A DNA stretch of 64,000 bases from Lachnospiraceae bacterium (lineage in GTDB: Bacteria; Bacillota; Clostridia; Lachnospirales; Lachnospiraceae). Shown here piece after piece: positions 8,560 through 17,425 of the stretch (positions within the stretch are counted from its first letter, which is position 1; each line of letters starts with the position of its first letter). The notes beneath the pieces were generated by a model that saw only the letters and a list, made by a program, of their open reading frames with translations, did not search any database and was not told the origin of the DNA. The DNA lies in assembly GCA_910575075.1 (NCBI GenBank), contig CAJTCY010000007.1, positions 62,001 to 126,000 on the forward strand, read 5' to 3'. Both the position numbers and the translations under genes were made by a program.

Positions 8560-8970
8560 TTGAACATTTTAATCATTGATGCTCAAGGTGGCGGCATTGG
8601 AAAACAAATTATTTCTTCTATCAAGAAATCCTATCCTTCTGTCACCATAACGGCTGTGGGCACGAATTCTTCTGCCACAGCTAATATGCTCAAAGCAGGG
8701 GCAGACCATGCGGCTACCGGGGAAAATGCTGTAATCGTAGGCTGCCGCAAAGCGGACGTCATTATCGGTCCTGTCGGAATTGTAATTGCAGATTCACTTT
8801 TCGGTGAAGTAACTCCGAAAATGGCTGCCGCCGTGGGACAGAGCACAGCAAAACGTCTGCTGATCCCCATAAATCAATGCGATAACATTGTTCTGGGCAT
8901 CACCAGTATATCAATTCCTGACATGATCGCCCATATCCTTGCATATTTAAACACAGAAATAAATCATTGA
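8560..8970 (+). CDS. DUF3842 family protein
   Basis: 136 residues, starting at a TTG (8560) behind AAAGGAG; this start gives 'MNILIIDAQGGGIGKQI', the family's normal beginning. The N-terminal glycine-rich segment looks like a nucleotide- or dinucleotide-binding turn, and the middle holds 'GENAVIVGCRKADVIIGPVG' and a C-terminal 'ISIPDMIAHIL'. The biochemical role of DUF3842 is not known to me. It is a stand-alone gene just right of mobile element A, which may supply part of its upstream region. Confidence 0.85.
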   Translation: MNILIIDAQGGGIGKQIISSIKKSYPSVTITAVGTNSSATANMLKAGADHAATGENAVIVGCRKADVIIGPVGIVIADSLFGEVTPKMAAAVGQSTAKRLLIPINQCDNIVLGITSISIPDMIAHILAYLNTEINH

Positions 8971-9135
8971 CAATTTATTTTGAAGAAACTATAATAGTAA
9001 TGAAAATGCCAGATAGAAATCTGGCAGCAACACAGAAGTGTCTGCAGGAATTACTGAAACCTAAGTTTAAAAATGCTGATGAAGGCATACGATTTCCAGA
9101 AGGAAATGGTATGTTTTTTGTACGTAATTTTTTCT

Positions 9136-9275
9136 CTTATAGGAAAGACCTTGTCACGCTAAAGCGTGAAAGTATCTTTCTTAAGAGAAATAACAATTAT
9201 GCGCAGTTCGCGGAGAAGAAGTTGCTGCTTCGCAGCCCGCTCACGCGCGGAGAATACGTAAAACGCATTCTTTTT
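9136..9275 (+). repeat. Dispersed repeat R1, full-length copy b
   Basis: Closely matches the copy at 8192-8324: 'cttataggaaagaccttgtc', CACGCT/AGCGTG hairpin, 'gcggagaagaagttgctgct' and a terminal 'acgtaaaacgcattctttt' hairpin. A frame open from 8967 to 9365 runs through it, but that frame is an artefact of the repeat and lacks a ribosome site. The repeat ends 35 bp before the next real gene. Confidence 0.75.
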
Positions 9276-9309
9276 CATATTCATGCAGAACGAAAAAGGA
9301 GGATATATT

Positions 9310-9729
9310 ATGGCATGTTTTGTAGTACCTGCGGCGGAAGCCGTTGTAACAACCGTAGTACATAAAGTGATAACCGCAAAAGAGAAAAAGAAAGGCGCTG
9401 CCATTGTCTCTGGAGAAAACGGGGTTGTTAAATCTGAAAAACTTTCATTTTCCCATAAGCTGAAATGGCTGAACAATATGTTATGGGGCGGGTCTGCCCT
9501 CCTTGCCTTCGAGCATATCTGGCATGGGGAAGTCACACCCTGGTTTCCATTTTTATCTGCAGCTAATTCTGCCAGCGATACAGCCGAAATGCTGCATGAA
9601 ATGTCCACCACAGGCGTTGCCATGGCTGTATTGGTTACTGGGGTATGGCTGGGAATGACCGTAATATCAAGCGTTATTGAAAAGCGCCCTGTACAGGAAA
9701 TGGAAGGCAAAAAGGGAGAATTATCATGA
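9310..9729 (+). CDS. Membrane protein of unknown function, first of a pair
   Basis: 139 residues. Start at 9310 has GGAGG upstream. A first hydrophobic stretch with 'MACFVVPAAEAVVTTVVHKV' is followed by a basic region, then three hydrophobic segments (about residues 55-70, 75-90 and 103-125). 'FEHIWHGEVTPWFPFL' lies between the second and third. The gene overlaps the next by four bases (ATGA), so they are translated together. I recognise no family; the two products probably act as one membrane unit. Confidence 0.75.
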   Translation: MACFVVPAAEAVVTTVVHKVITAKEKKKGAAIVSGENGVVKSEKLSFSHKLKWLNNMLWGGSALLAFEHIWHGEVTPWFPFLSAANSASDTAEMLHEMSTTGVAMAVLVTGVWLGMTVISSVIEKRPVQEMEGKKGELS

Positions 9730-10046
9730 CATTATTGACGGCTGTTTTTGCAGCAGTTTCCGCCACCATTTTGTGGTACTTCAAAGACAGCAGAAACCAA
9801 ATAAAACTAGGGACTCTCAGTCTGGTATACTGGGGCGCGGCATTAATGTGGATGGTAGATGCGGTCTTTGAATACGCGGAACTGGGCATGGAATATTTTA
9901 CGCCCGCACCAGCAGATATGCTGAACGATTTCTTCTTGGGAATCTCGGTAGTGGCTTTAGGACTGGTGATCTGGCTTGCGCTTCTGCTGTTTTGCGACCC
10001 AAAAGGCGTGATCAGAAAAGCCCTGCGCACATCCGGCAATACCTAA
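9726..10046 (+). CDS. Membrane protein of unknown function, second of a pair
   Basis: 106 residues with three hydrophobic helices (about residues 2-20, 28-48, 70-92) and a short basic tail. The start overlaps the previous stop. The acidic loop 'DAVFEYAELGMEYFTPAPAD' lies between helices two and three. Function unknown. A long hairpin terminator follows directly. Confidence 0.75.
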   Translation: MTLLTAVFAAVSATILWYFKDSRNQIKLGTLSLVYWGAALMWMVDAVFEYAELGMEYFTPAPADMLNDFFLGISVVALGLVIWLALLLFCDPKGVIRKALRTSGNT

Positions 10047-10068
10047 AACAAATCTGCAAATCTATCGT

Positions 10069-10154
10069 AAAAAGGGACTGCCGCAAAGCACATCAGATCA
10101 TATATTATTTTATAATATATGGTATCTGTTGTTGTTTTGCAGCAGTCTTTTTCG
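10069..10154 (+). terminator. Long near-palindromic terminator, type GG-CTG-TGC
   Basis: Outer arms AAAAAGGGACTGCCGCAAA / TTTGCAGCAGTCTTTTT, with inner arms continuing through CAGAT...ATATATTAT/ATAATATAT...ATCTG. Almost the entire 86 bases can fold into one stem. It ends in T residues on the plus strand and closes the two-gene membrane operon. Similar elements lie at 18282-18388 and 36605-36708. Confidence 0.7.
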
Positions 10155-10239
10155 TTGTAATTTGACTTTTGCGCCAACAGCGTTTATTATATTATATATC
10201 TATACTCACCTCATTTTCATACAGAAAGGACGCAAGGTT

Positions 10240-11829
10240 ATGGCAATTATGCTTCTCTTATGCTGTGCCGTCATCCTCTCCTGCATCATAGCAAATCGTT
10301 TTTCCAGCAAATTTGGAATGCCCGCACTTCTGTGCTTCATGGCTCTTGGTATGATTTTCGGCTCTGACGGACTATTTAAAATCTCTTTCAGCAACTATCT
10401 AATCACAGAACAGCTCTGCACCATTGCATTGATTTTTATCATGTTTTACGGCGGATTCGGGACCAAATGGCAGACTGCACGCCCCGTAGCTGTCAAGTCT
10501 GTGCTCTTGTCCACCCTGGGTGTCATTATCACCGCACTGCTGACATGCCTGTTCTGCCATCAGATTTTACATTTTTCTTTTACAGAGAGCTTTCTTATCG
10601 GCGCTGTTTTAAGCTCTACTGACGCAGCTTCTGTATTTTCCATTCTGCGCTCTAAAAATCTGAATCTAAAATATTCCACTGCCCCTCTTCTGGAAATCGA
10701 AAGCGGAAGCAACGATCCCATGGCTTATATGCTGACCATGATCGCTCTTGCCATGATTTCCGGAGACAACAGCGCCTCTGTGCCGCTTATGCTGCTCTCC
10801 CAGGCTGGCTTCGGCATTGCCATCGGAATTGCCAGTGCATTTTTCGGCATCTGGGCGCTTCAAAAAGGAGAGCTTATTTCCCAGGGAATGGACACCGTTT
10901 TTGTGATTGCTCTTGTACTCTTTTCCTATGCACTTCCCACTCTGATCGGCGGCAACGGCTACCTGAGTGTATATCTTACAGGAATTATCCTGGGAAACAG
11001 CGCCATCAATAATAAGGTCACTCTGGTTCATTTCTTTGACGGAATCACCGGGCTTGCACAGATACTGATCTTCTTCCTCTTAGGGCTTCTGTCTTTCCCG
11101 CATTTGCTTCCGGGATTGTTTGTGCCCGCACTGTTCATTGCACTGTTTTTGACTTTTATCGCCCGTCCGGCAGCGGTATTTCTTATTCTTCTCCCATTCC
11201 GCTCTTCGATCTGGCAGTGTCTGCTGGTCGCATGGTCCGGACTTCGGGGGGCTGCCTCTATCGTTTTTGCCATTATGGTCATTGCAAAAGGGACTTTGCT
11301 GGAACATGATCTGTTCCACATTGTATTTTTTATTTCCCTGCTGTCCGTAGCTGTTCAGGGTTCCATGCTTCCCCTGGCAGCAAAAAAACTAGATATGGTG
11401 GATAACAGCTCCGATATCCGCAAAACTTTCAATGATTATCAGGATGACTCAGACCTGACACTGATGCGCATGTACATACCTCACGGGCACAACTGGGAAA
11501 ACCATAAAATTGAGGACGTAAGTTTTCCCACCGGTTCTCTTGCCCTGATGATCAAACGTGACAGCGATACCTTGATCCCACGGGGAAATACCACGATCCT
11601 GGCTGGAGATACCGTTATCTTAAGTGTCCCTGCATACCGAAGCGAAAATGACGGCAAACTCAAGGAAATCCTTATTGACACCGCCCACAATTGGTGCGGT
11701 TCTGCCATTACGGACCTGAATCTGCCGGAGAATATTTTGATTGCCCTGATTAAACGCGGTGATGAAAACATCATTCCCCAGGGCAGTACTGTCATTCATT
11801 CCGGAGACCGGGTTGTTATTTATAAATAG
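10240..11829 (+). CDS. Potassium/proton antiporter, CPA/NhaP2-like, with C-terminal RCK_C repeats
   Basis: Monovalent cation/proton antiporter of the inner membrane. The ATG at 10240 with AAGGA upstream gives 529 residues; the frame is open further but has no ribosome site. About 12-13 membrane helices cover residues 1-385, including the CPA-family 'GAVLSSTDAASVFSILR' and 'LEIESGSNDPMAYML' ion-binding helices. The cytoplasmic tail holds two TrkA-C-like modules, one around 'GSLALMIKRDSDTLIPRGNT' and one around 'NILIALIKRGDENIIPQGST', which in this family sense nucleotides and set K+ flux. Substrate specificity (K+ or Na+) cannot be decided by eye. Confidence 0.9.
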   Translation: MAIMLLLCCAVILSCIIANRFSSKFGMPALLCFMALGMIFGSDGLFKISFSNYLITEQLCTIALIFIMFYGGFGTKWQTARPVAVKSVLLSTLGVIITALLTCLFCHQILHFSFTESFLIGAVLSSTDAASVFSILRSKNLNLKYSTAPLLEIESGSNDPMAYMLTMIALAMISGDNSASVPLMLLSQAGFGIAIGIASAFFGIWALQKGELISQGMDTVFVIALVLFSYALPTLIGGNGYLSVYLTGIILGNSAINNKVTLVHFFDGITGLAQILIFFLLGLLSFPHLLPGLFVPALFIALFLTFIARPAAVFLILLPFRSSIWQCLLVAWSGLRGAASIVFAIMVIAKGTLLEHDLFHIVFFISLLSVAVQGSMLPLAAKKLDMVDNSSDIRKTFNDYQDDSDLTLMRMYIPHGHNWENHKIEDVSFPTGSLALMIKRDSDTLIPRGNTTILAGDTVILSVPAYRSENDGKLKEILIDTAHNWCGSAITDLNLPENILIALIKRGDENIIPQGSTVIHSGDRVVIYK

Positions 11830-11862
11830 CTGGCCGATGGAACACTAATTTCATTATAAAAA

Positions 11863-11898
11863 GCAGCCGCCATGCAAATTTCATGCGTTAGCGGCTGC
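11863..11898 (-). terminator. Intrinsic terminator between convergent antiporter and secDF
   Basis: GCAGCCGC...GCGGCTGC with an inner ATGCA/TGCAT-like pair. On the minus strand it is followed by TTTTTATAAT, a good tail for secDF. On the plus strand it may also stop the antiporter transcript. Confidence 0.8.
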
Positions 11899-11951
11899 CT
11901 AAAATAGTGGCAAACTATAAAAACCTTGTCTGCTGTTATTTCTGTTTTCGC

Positions 11952-14093
11952 TTATTTCTTAGCAAATTTCACTTTAAATACATACCACAGTGCACCTGTA
12001 ATGCATACAGAGGAATAACCTCCGCAGATAATACCTGCCATCAGAGGCAGCGCAAACTCACGAACGGAGCTGACACCCAGGATAAACAGGACAAATACCA
12101 TGATAAAAGTGGTCAGAGAAGTATTGATACTTCTTGTCAGTGTCTGTGTGATACTTCTGTTTGCTATTTCCATCAGGCTCTCCGGATCTTTGTTCTTTAA
12201 TCCGCCCATATTTTCACGGATACGGTCAAAGATAACGATCGTGGCATTGATCGAATAACCTACAATGGTCAGCATACATGCAATAAAGGTATTTCCGACA
12301 GAAATCCGTACAATTGCATAGAACGCAAGCACTACCAGCACGTCATGAACCAATGCAAGCACCGCGCTTCCGGCAAAGCGGATGTCTTTAAAACGGAACC
12401 AAATATAAATCAGCATGCAGATCGTAGCGATTACAACTGCCCAGACCGCATCAGACCGCATCTCAGAACTGATCGTAGAACTAATATTCTCAGCCGTAAT
12501 GCCCGCTTCATCTACCTTAAATTCATCCACCAACGCCTGATTCAAGGCTTCACGCTCGGAAAGCTCCAGAGAGCGTGTCTTGATAACTACCTGGTTGCCG
12601 CCCTCAATCTTCTGCGTCTGCACATTGGGATCATTGGTAACTTTCTCTACCACAGGCACAATCTTTTCATCAATTTCCGCAATTGTATAATCTTCATTAA
12701 AGGTAACTGTAGTGGAAGTACCGCCCACGAAATCAAGACTGTAATTTAATGCGTTTCCTTTGGAGCCGTTGATACCCATTCCCACAAATCCTGCTACAAT
12801 AACTACCAGAGACAAAGCGAAGAAAATCACTTTTTTGCTCAGGAAATTAATGGTTTTCAGCTCCTTAGCCTTGCCGTAGAGTTTTGCATCCTGCAAGCCC
12901 AGCGCATAGAAGCATTTCATCAGCCAGCGTGTCACCACCAATGCAGTAAACATAGATAATACAATACCGATTCCCAAAGTATAAGCAAATCCCTTCACAG
13001 GGCCGGAACCTCTCATTCCCAATACTACAGCCGCAATCAATGTGGTAATATTACCGTCCACAATTGCAGACAACGCCTTCTCATATCCAAGCTTTATAGC
13101 TGTGTTCACCGTCTTTCCTGCCGCAATCTCCTCACGGATACGTGCGAAAATAATAACATTGGCATCCACCGCCATACCGATAGACAGGATAATACCTGCG
13201 ATACCAGGCAATGTAAGTGTAATATCAAAAATCCACAACGCATACACTGTCAGCGCAGAATACAGAATCAATGCCAAACTGGCGGTAAATCCCGGCAGCA
13301 AATATACAATAATCATAAAGAGCATTACAAGTACTAAACCGATCGCTGCCGCCTTCAAACTGGTGGAAATGGCTTCTTCACCAAGCTGTGCCCCAACCAC
13401 CTTAGAATTCAATTCCTGCAGTTCTAAGGACAGAGAACCGATACGAATCGTAGAAGCCAGGTTTTCTGCCGCCTCAAAGCTCTCCATACCGTCAATTTGT
13501 GCATGTCCGCCGCTGATTGCAGATTTTACCTGCGGCGCACTGATGGTTTCTCCATCATAGACAATTGGCATCGTCTTGCCCACATTATCTGAAGTCGCCT
13601 GCTCAAATTTCACTGCACCTTCATCCGTTAAAGTGAGTTCTACCACATATTCCGTATTGCCCATTTCATTCTTATAAGATGCAGCCTGGGCATTCTGGAT
13701 ATCTGTACCACTTACCAATGTCTCTCCGCTCTCATTCTGGAATTCCATAGAACCTGGCTTGCCAAGCTCTTCCAAAATTGCATTGGCATCAGAAACACCG
13801 GGTATCTCAATATTGATCCGGTTATTTCCTTCCTGATATACGCTTGCCTCTGTACTGTAATTTTCCACACGCTTCTGCAGCTTGTAGATGGTATCCTTCA
13901 TGTCTTCTTCTGATGGATTATCTTCCACCGCGCCGTAGGTGATGCTGACACCGCCTGCAAGGTCAAGTCCCAGCTTAATGTTACGGTTCTCTCCTACGCC
14001 AACCGTCGAGATAATGGTTCCAGCATACCAGGACATCCCTGCCATAATCGCTAAAATCAAAACCAGAATCCCCAAAGCTTTGCTTTTTTTCAT
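11952..14093 (-). CDS. secDF: Protein translocase SecDF, fused SecD and SecF
   Basis: 713-residue fusion of the proton-driven accessory subunits of the Sec translocon. The SecD half (about 1-405) has the N-terminal 'NIKLGLDLAGGVSITY' motif, a periplasmic-type P1 domain and the 'GIAGIILSIGMAVDANVIIFARIREE' helix. The SecF half (about 420-713) has 'SLDFVGGT' and 'VGYSINATIVIFDRIREN'. The fusion is complete with both sets of six helices. It lies next to the SCIFF peptide genes, a neighbourhood known in Clostridia. Confidence 0.96.
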   Translation of the reverse strand: MKKSKALGILVLILAIMAGMSWYAGTIISTVGVGENRNIKLGLDLAGGVSITYGAVEDNPSEEDMKDTIYKLQKRVENYSTEASVYQEGNNRINIEIPGVSDANAILEELGKPGSMEFQNESGETLVSGTDIQNAQAASYKNEMGNTEYVVELTLTDEGAVKFEQATSDNVGKTMPIVYDGETISAPQVKSAISGGHAQIDGMESFEAAENLASTIRIGSLSLELQELNSKVVGAQLGEEAISTSLKAAAIGLVLVMLFMIIVYLLPGFTASLALILYSALTVYALWIFDITLTLPGIAGIILSIGMAVDANVIIFARIREEIAAGKTVNTAIKLGYEKALSAIVDGNITTLIAAVVLGMRGSGPVKGFAYTLGIGIVLSMFTALVVTRWLMKCFYALGLQDAKLYGKAKELKTINFLSKKVIFFALSLVVIVAGFVGMGINGSKGNALNYSLDFVGGTSTTVTFNEDYTIAEIDEKIVPVVEKVTNDPNVQTQKIEGGNQVVIKTRSLELSEREALNQALVDEFKVDEAGITAENISSTISSEMRSDAVWAVVIATICMLIYIWFRFKDIRFAGSAVLALVHDVLVVLAFYAIVRISVGNTFIACMLTIVGYSINATIVIFDRIRENMGGLKNKDPESLMEIANRSITQTLTRSINTSLTTFIMVFVLFILGVSSVREFALPLMAGIICGGYSSVCITGALWYVFKVKFAKK

Positions 14094-14185
14094 GATTTTA
14101 TCCTCTCTTGTCTTTTATCTTACCGGCTGATACAGTCTCACAAGAAACCATAACCGGATTTTTAACAGTTATCTGAACAGCTGCG

Positions 14186-15544
14186 TCAGCCTTCCTCTGC
14201 CAGTGCAGCCTGAATCATAATAGCGCATTCAATCCGCTTCTTCTGAAGCTGGCACCCAATGTCATATGCATCCGTAATACTGCCATGAAAATTATAAGAA
14301 TTTGCTGCGCAGCCCCCGCTGCAATAAAATTTTGCAAAACAATCTCTGCATTTTTCCTTAGCGTATACATTACAGCACTTAAATTCATTCTGCAGCTTTG
14401 TGTTCTGAATACCATCCCTGACATTGCCCATAAGAAATTTTTCATTTCCCACAAATTGATGGCAGGGATAGAAATCTCCCCAGGGCGTCACTGCAAGATA
14501 CTCTGTACCTGAACCACAGCCAGATAACCGCTTTGCTACACAGGGCCCTCCCTCCAAATCAATCATAAAATGGAAGAAATTAAAATCTTTTCCTTCTCTG
14601 TGACGTCTGACCATTTCCACTGCAAGCCTGTCATATTCTTCAAACAGACTGGGGAGATCCTCTTCCCTCAGTGCATATTCATCTTCTGGCTGTGCCACTA
14701 CTGGTTCTACAGAGATCTGTTTAAACCCGAGTTCTGCAAGATGAAGCACATCCTGGGAAAAATCCAGATTATGATGTGTAAATGTTCCTCTCACATAATA
14801 CCGTTCCTGTTTCCTGCTGTCTGCAAGCTTCTGGAATTTCGGCACAATCAGGTCGTAACTTCCTGCTCCCTCAGGAAAAGGTCGCATCCTGTCATTTACT
14901 TCTTTTCTTCCATCAATGCTTAAGACTACATTCGCCATTTCCCGATTCACAAATTCCATCACTTCATCATTCAGAAGAACGCCGTTAGTAGTCAGCGTAA
15001 AACGGAAATTCTTATTATGAATCTTTTCCTGCTCTCTGCCATATGCCACCAGCTGCTTAACCACTTCAAAATTCATCAGCGGCTCACCGCCAAAGAAATC
15101 CACCTCCAGATTTCGCCGGTTCCCGGAATTCGCAATCAGAAAATCCAAGGCCGCCTTCCCCACTTCATAAGGCATCAACGCCCTTCTTCCATGATACTCT
15201 CCCTCTTCTGCAAAACAATAACGGCACTTAAGGTTACAATCATGGGCAATGTGCAGGCATAATGCCTTTACTACGGTAGGCCTTGCCTTAAAGTCTTCCA
15301 TATAATTCTGGTACGCATCCTCTGTAAAAAGTTCTCCTCTGGCAGAAAGTTCCTGTATTTCCTCATAGCTTTCTGCAATCTCCGTCTCAGAATATTTTCC
15401 CTTCAAGCATTCTGTGATTTCTTCTATGGTACTTGTCTCAAACAGGGGAATTACTTCGTAAGTAACATCATCCACCACATGTACGGCACCGCTGTTTACA
15501 TCCAAAACAATGTTATAACCATTGTTTTTATACTGGTGAACCAC
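14186..15544 (-). CDS. Thioether cross-link-forming SCIFF peptide maturase (radical SAM/SPASM)
   Basis: Radical SAM enzyme that installs thioether links in the SCIFF precursor encoded just upstream. The GTG at 15544 is preferred to the ATG at 15550. It gives the standard family beginning 'HQYKNNGYNIVLDVNSG' and better spacing from GAGAGG. The N-terminal RiPP-recognition-like region is followed by the CxxxCxxC cluster motif 'CNLKCRYC' (near residue 105). At the C-terminus, a SPASM domain with many Cys ('CCNVYAKEKCRDCFAKFYCSGGCA') would bind two further Fe-S clusters. 452 residues, normal. The characterised relative is CteB of Clostridium thermocellum. Confidence 0.95.
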   Translation of the reverse strand: MVHQYKNNGYNIVLDVNSGAVHVVDDVTYEVIPLFETSTIEEITECLKGKYSETEIAESYEEIQELSARGELFTEDAYQNYMEDFKARPTVVKALCLHIAHDCNLKCRYCFAEEGEYHGRRALMPYEVGKAALDFLIANSGNRRNLEVDFFGGEPLMNFEVVKQLVAYGREQEKIHNKNFRFTLTTNGVLLNDEVMEFVNREMANVVLSIDGRKEVNDRMRPFPEGAGSYDLIVPKFQKLADSRKQERYYVRGTFTHHNLDFSQDVLHLAELGFKQISVEPVVAQPEDEYALREEDLPSLFEEYDRLAVEMVRRHREGKDFNFFHFMIDLEGGPCVAKRLSGCGSGTEYLAVTPWGDFYPCHQFVGNEKFLMGNVRDGIQNTKLQNEFKCCNVYAKEKCRDCFAKFYCSGGCAANSYNFHGSITDAYDIGCQLQKKRIECAIMIQAALAEEG

Positions 15545-15636
15545 TGTCATTCCTCTCTTTCTATTTTCAATTCTTCAATTGTGCGGATTTTACCAGATAA
15601 GTAAGAAATTTCCTGCCTCTGATATAACGCACAAAT

Positions 15637-15661
15637 GACCGCTCGGCTTTGACGAACGGTC
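15637..15661 (-). terminator. Hairpin between SCIFF and its maturase, possible attenuator
   Basis: GACCG-C-TCG ... CGA-A-CGGTC forms a stem of 8 pairs with one mismatch. It stands between the short precursor gene and the maturase gene on the same strand. The tail 'ATTTGTGCGTT' is poor, so partial read-through would be expected. That would give more precursor than enzyme. Confidence 0.45.
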
Positions 15662-15692
15662 TGTGTTCTGAAATTTGTTCATTTTCTGGAAA

Positions 15693-15833
15693 TTATCTGT
15701 TCTCACAGCTCTGATTGCCAACAGTACAGCTTGTCTTGCATGCAGACTGGCAAGAGGTCTGGCATTCGCCGCATCCGCCCTTCTTCACTGTGTTCTGCAG
15801 TTTTCTTGTATTTAACGTCTTTACATGTTTCAT
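15693..15833 (-). CDS. scfA: SCIFF peptide (six cysteines in forty-five), ranthipeptide precursor
   Basis: 46-residue ribosomally made peptide, starting 'MKHVKTLNTRKLQ' and ending in a Cys-rich core 'CGECQTSCQSACKTSC' plus a last Cys at 43: six Cys at 21, 24, 28, 32, 36 and 43. It is preceded by GGAAG. This is the nearly universal Clostridia SCIFF precursor, which the adjacent radical SAM enzyme modifies to cysteine-to-alpha-carbon thioethers. The mature product's role is not settled; signalling roles have been proposed for some ranthipeptides. Too short for many gene finders. Confidence 0.96.
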   Translation of the reverse strand: MKHVKTLNTRKLQNTVKKGGCGECQTSCQSACKTSCTVGNQSCENR

Positions 15834-15945
15834 AATTCTACTTCCTTTCTATCATAATGATCCAGATATTCCCCTCAGCCTGCTGTTGCTGAACGGGTAC
15901 GCCAAAAATTCTGAATCATCTTTTCATTTTGGCAACATCAGGCTT

Positions 15946-15973
15946 AGTATAACATATTTTTATTCATATGCAA
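15946..15973 (-). promoter_or_regulatory. Candidate sigma-A promoter for the SCIFF operon
   Basis: On the minus strand, TTGCAT and TATACT are separated by 16 bp, about 115 bp upstream of the SCIFF start. The -10 box is near consensus; the -35 box and spacing are imperfect. Confidence 0.45.
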
Positions 15974-16013
15974 AGCATTATTTCAATTTGAGTTTCCTCA
16001 TTTTTTGATTTTA

Positions 16014-16146
16014 TAGTACCAAAAGGTTTCCAGCACAAAGTGATGGAAACACTTTGCACAGAAAAGTGCTATGGAAAGCTAGCTTTGCAGACACTTTTTG
16101 TGCAAGATGTCTATGCTGCCAAAGGCAGCAAGACCTTTTGGTACTA
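16014..16146. mobile_element. MITE-like element B
   Basis: 133 bp with perfect 14-bp terminal inverted repeats TAGTACCAAAAGGT / ACCTTTTGGTACTA. The inside is also stem-loop-rich (for example GCACAAAGTG near CACTTTTTGTGC and CTGCC-AAA-GGCAG) and non-coding. It fills the gap between the histidine kinase gene end and the SCIFF promoter. Only one copy is in this window. Confidence 0.65.
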
Positions 16147-16183
16147 AAATATCGATTGTTGTTAAAAATGGGGAAACTCAAAA

Positions 16184-17425
16184 TTATTTCAAAAATTCCA
16201 CTGCTGCCTTAAACTGGTCACAGTCAATATTTACGTCAAAGGTTCCTCCCAGAGCTGCGGTATAGGTATTGACAATGGCAAGACCCAGTCCATTTCCGTC
16301 TGTTGTCCTGGATTCATCTCCACGGGCAAACCGCTCTACAATCTGTTCTTTGGTGAATTCCATCCGGTATCCTGCTGTATTCGTAATCTCAAAACATACT
16401 TTCTGCTGCTCTTCCTGCCCGGGCAATACCATGGTCTTAAGAAAAATCCTGGTATGCTCCTGGGAATATTTCAAAGCATTTTCCAGCAAATTCTGGCAGA
16501 TTCGGTACATATAACTGCTGTCAGCCGTAAATCCCGTATCCTCCTTCGTCAGAGACACCACCAGTTCTCTGCCGCTTCGGATGATCTGGTCTTCCATATC
16601 CGCATATACCTGTTCGATCAGACGGTTCATCTCCAAAGACTCCATTTTCAGCTCCACATTTCCGCTGCTGGTTTTTGCCAGATCAAACAGACTGTCAATC
16701 ATCTCTTTTAATTTCTGAGCTTTTCTTGAAAGCACTTCCACATAATCGCTGACGACATCTGTCAATTCTTCTTTTTTGATCAGCTCTATATACCCCACCA
16801 TGGAGGTAAGCGGCGTTTTCAGATCATGAGAGACGTTTGATATTAAATCTACCTTCATCTGTTCACTGCGCAAAGCAGCCTGCAAACTTTGCCTGTTTAT
16901 TTTTTCCAGGGACTCCATGTACTCTTCCAGCTTCCTCTTCATAAAAGCCAAAACAATCATTTCGCATAAAATCCCCTGAACAAGAGCTGTTATCACCAAA
17001 ACATATCCGGTACTTAAATTTGCATAATTCCACATATGTTCATATATATACAAAAAATTCATAATCGAAGCCCACAACGCTGCCAATTCCACTGCTCCAA
17101 GAAATATCTGCTGTCTTTTGAGCTTGTTTTTCCATTCCTGATAGAATCCGTCACGGCCAGGATTCCATCTGCGGTATTTAAAACGGAGGCAGAAGCTTAA
17201 TATTCCCCAAATTCCAAATCCCAGAAAAAGATTCATAAACCCTCCTTCTTTCAGCGTATCCTCCGTGGCAAACCACTGTCCATGCAAAATATCTTCAAAC
17301 ATAAGCAATGAAAAGACCGTACACACTATCCCCACAAACAGCCTGACTTCCTCCCGTTTCCATATTTTTCGGACAAATTCTCTGCACCTTTTCCATTTCT
17401 CAGTATTTTTCCATTTTGTAGCCAA
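16184..17425 (-). CDS. Membrane sensor histidine kinase (OmpR-class partner)
   Basis: 413 residues. Four membrane helices lie in the first 170 residues with little outside the membrane, so it may sense the membrane itself. A HisKA domain follows with H-box 'SNVSHDLKTPLTSMVGYIELI'-like sequence near residue 198. The HATPase_c domain has N-box 'NLLENALKYS' and G-box 'TTDGNGLGLAIV'. The start overlaps the end of the response regulator by 26 bp, so the two are coupled. This general type (VanS/PhoR-like) is widespread, and the signal and targets are unknown. Confidence 0.92.
   Translation of the reverse strand: MATKWKNTEKWKRCREFVRKIWKREEVRLFVGIVCTVFSLLMFEDILHGQWFATEDTLKEGGFMNLFLGFGIWGILSFCLRFKYRRWNPGRDGFYQEWKNKLKRQQIFLGAVELAALWASIMNFLYIYEHMWNYANLSTGYVLVITALVQGILCEMIVLAFMKRKLEEYMESLEKINRQSLQAALRSEQMKVDLISNVSHDLKTPLTSMVGYIELIKKEELTDVVSDYVEVLSRKAQKLKEMIDSLFDLAKTSSGNVELKMESLEMNRLIEQVYADMEDQIIRSGRELVVSLTKEDTGFTADSSYMYRICQNLLENALKYSQEHTRIFLKTMVLPGQEEQQKVCFEITNTAGYRMEFTKEQIVERFARGDESRTTDGNGLGLAIVNTYTAALGGTFDVNIDCDQFKAAVEFLK

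Noticed and set aside
8967-9365. 132-codon plus-strand frame after the DUF3842 gene
   Set aside because: No ribosome site, runs through the R1 repeat, and overlaps the true membrane gene start; a repeat artefact.
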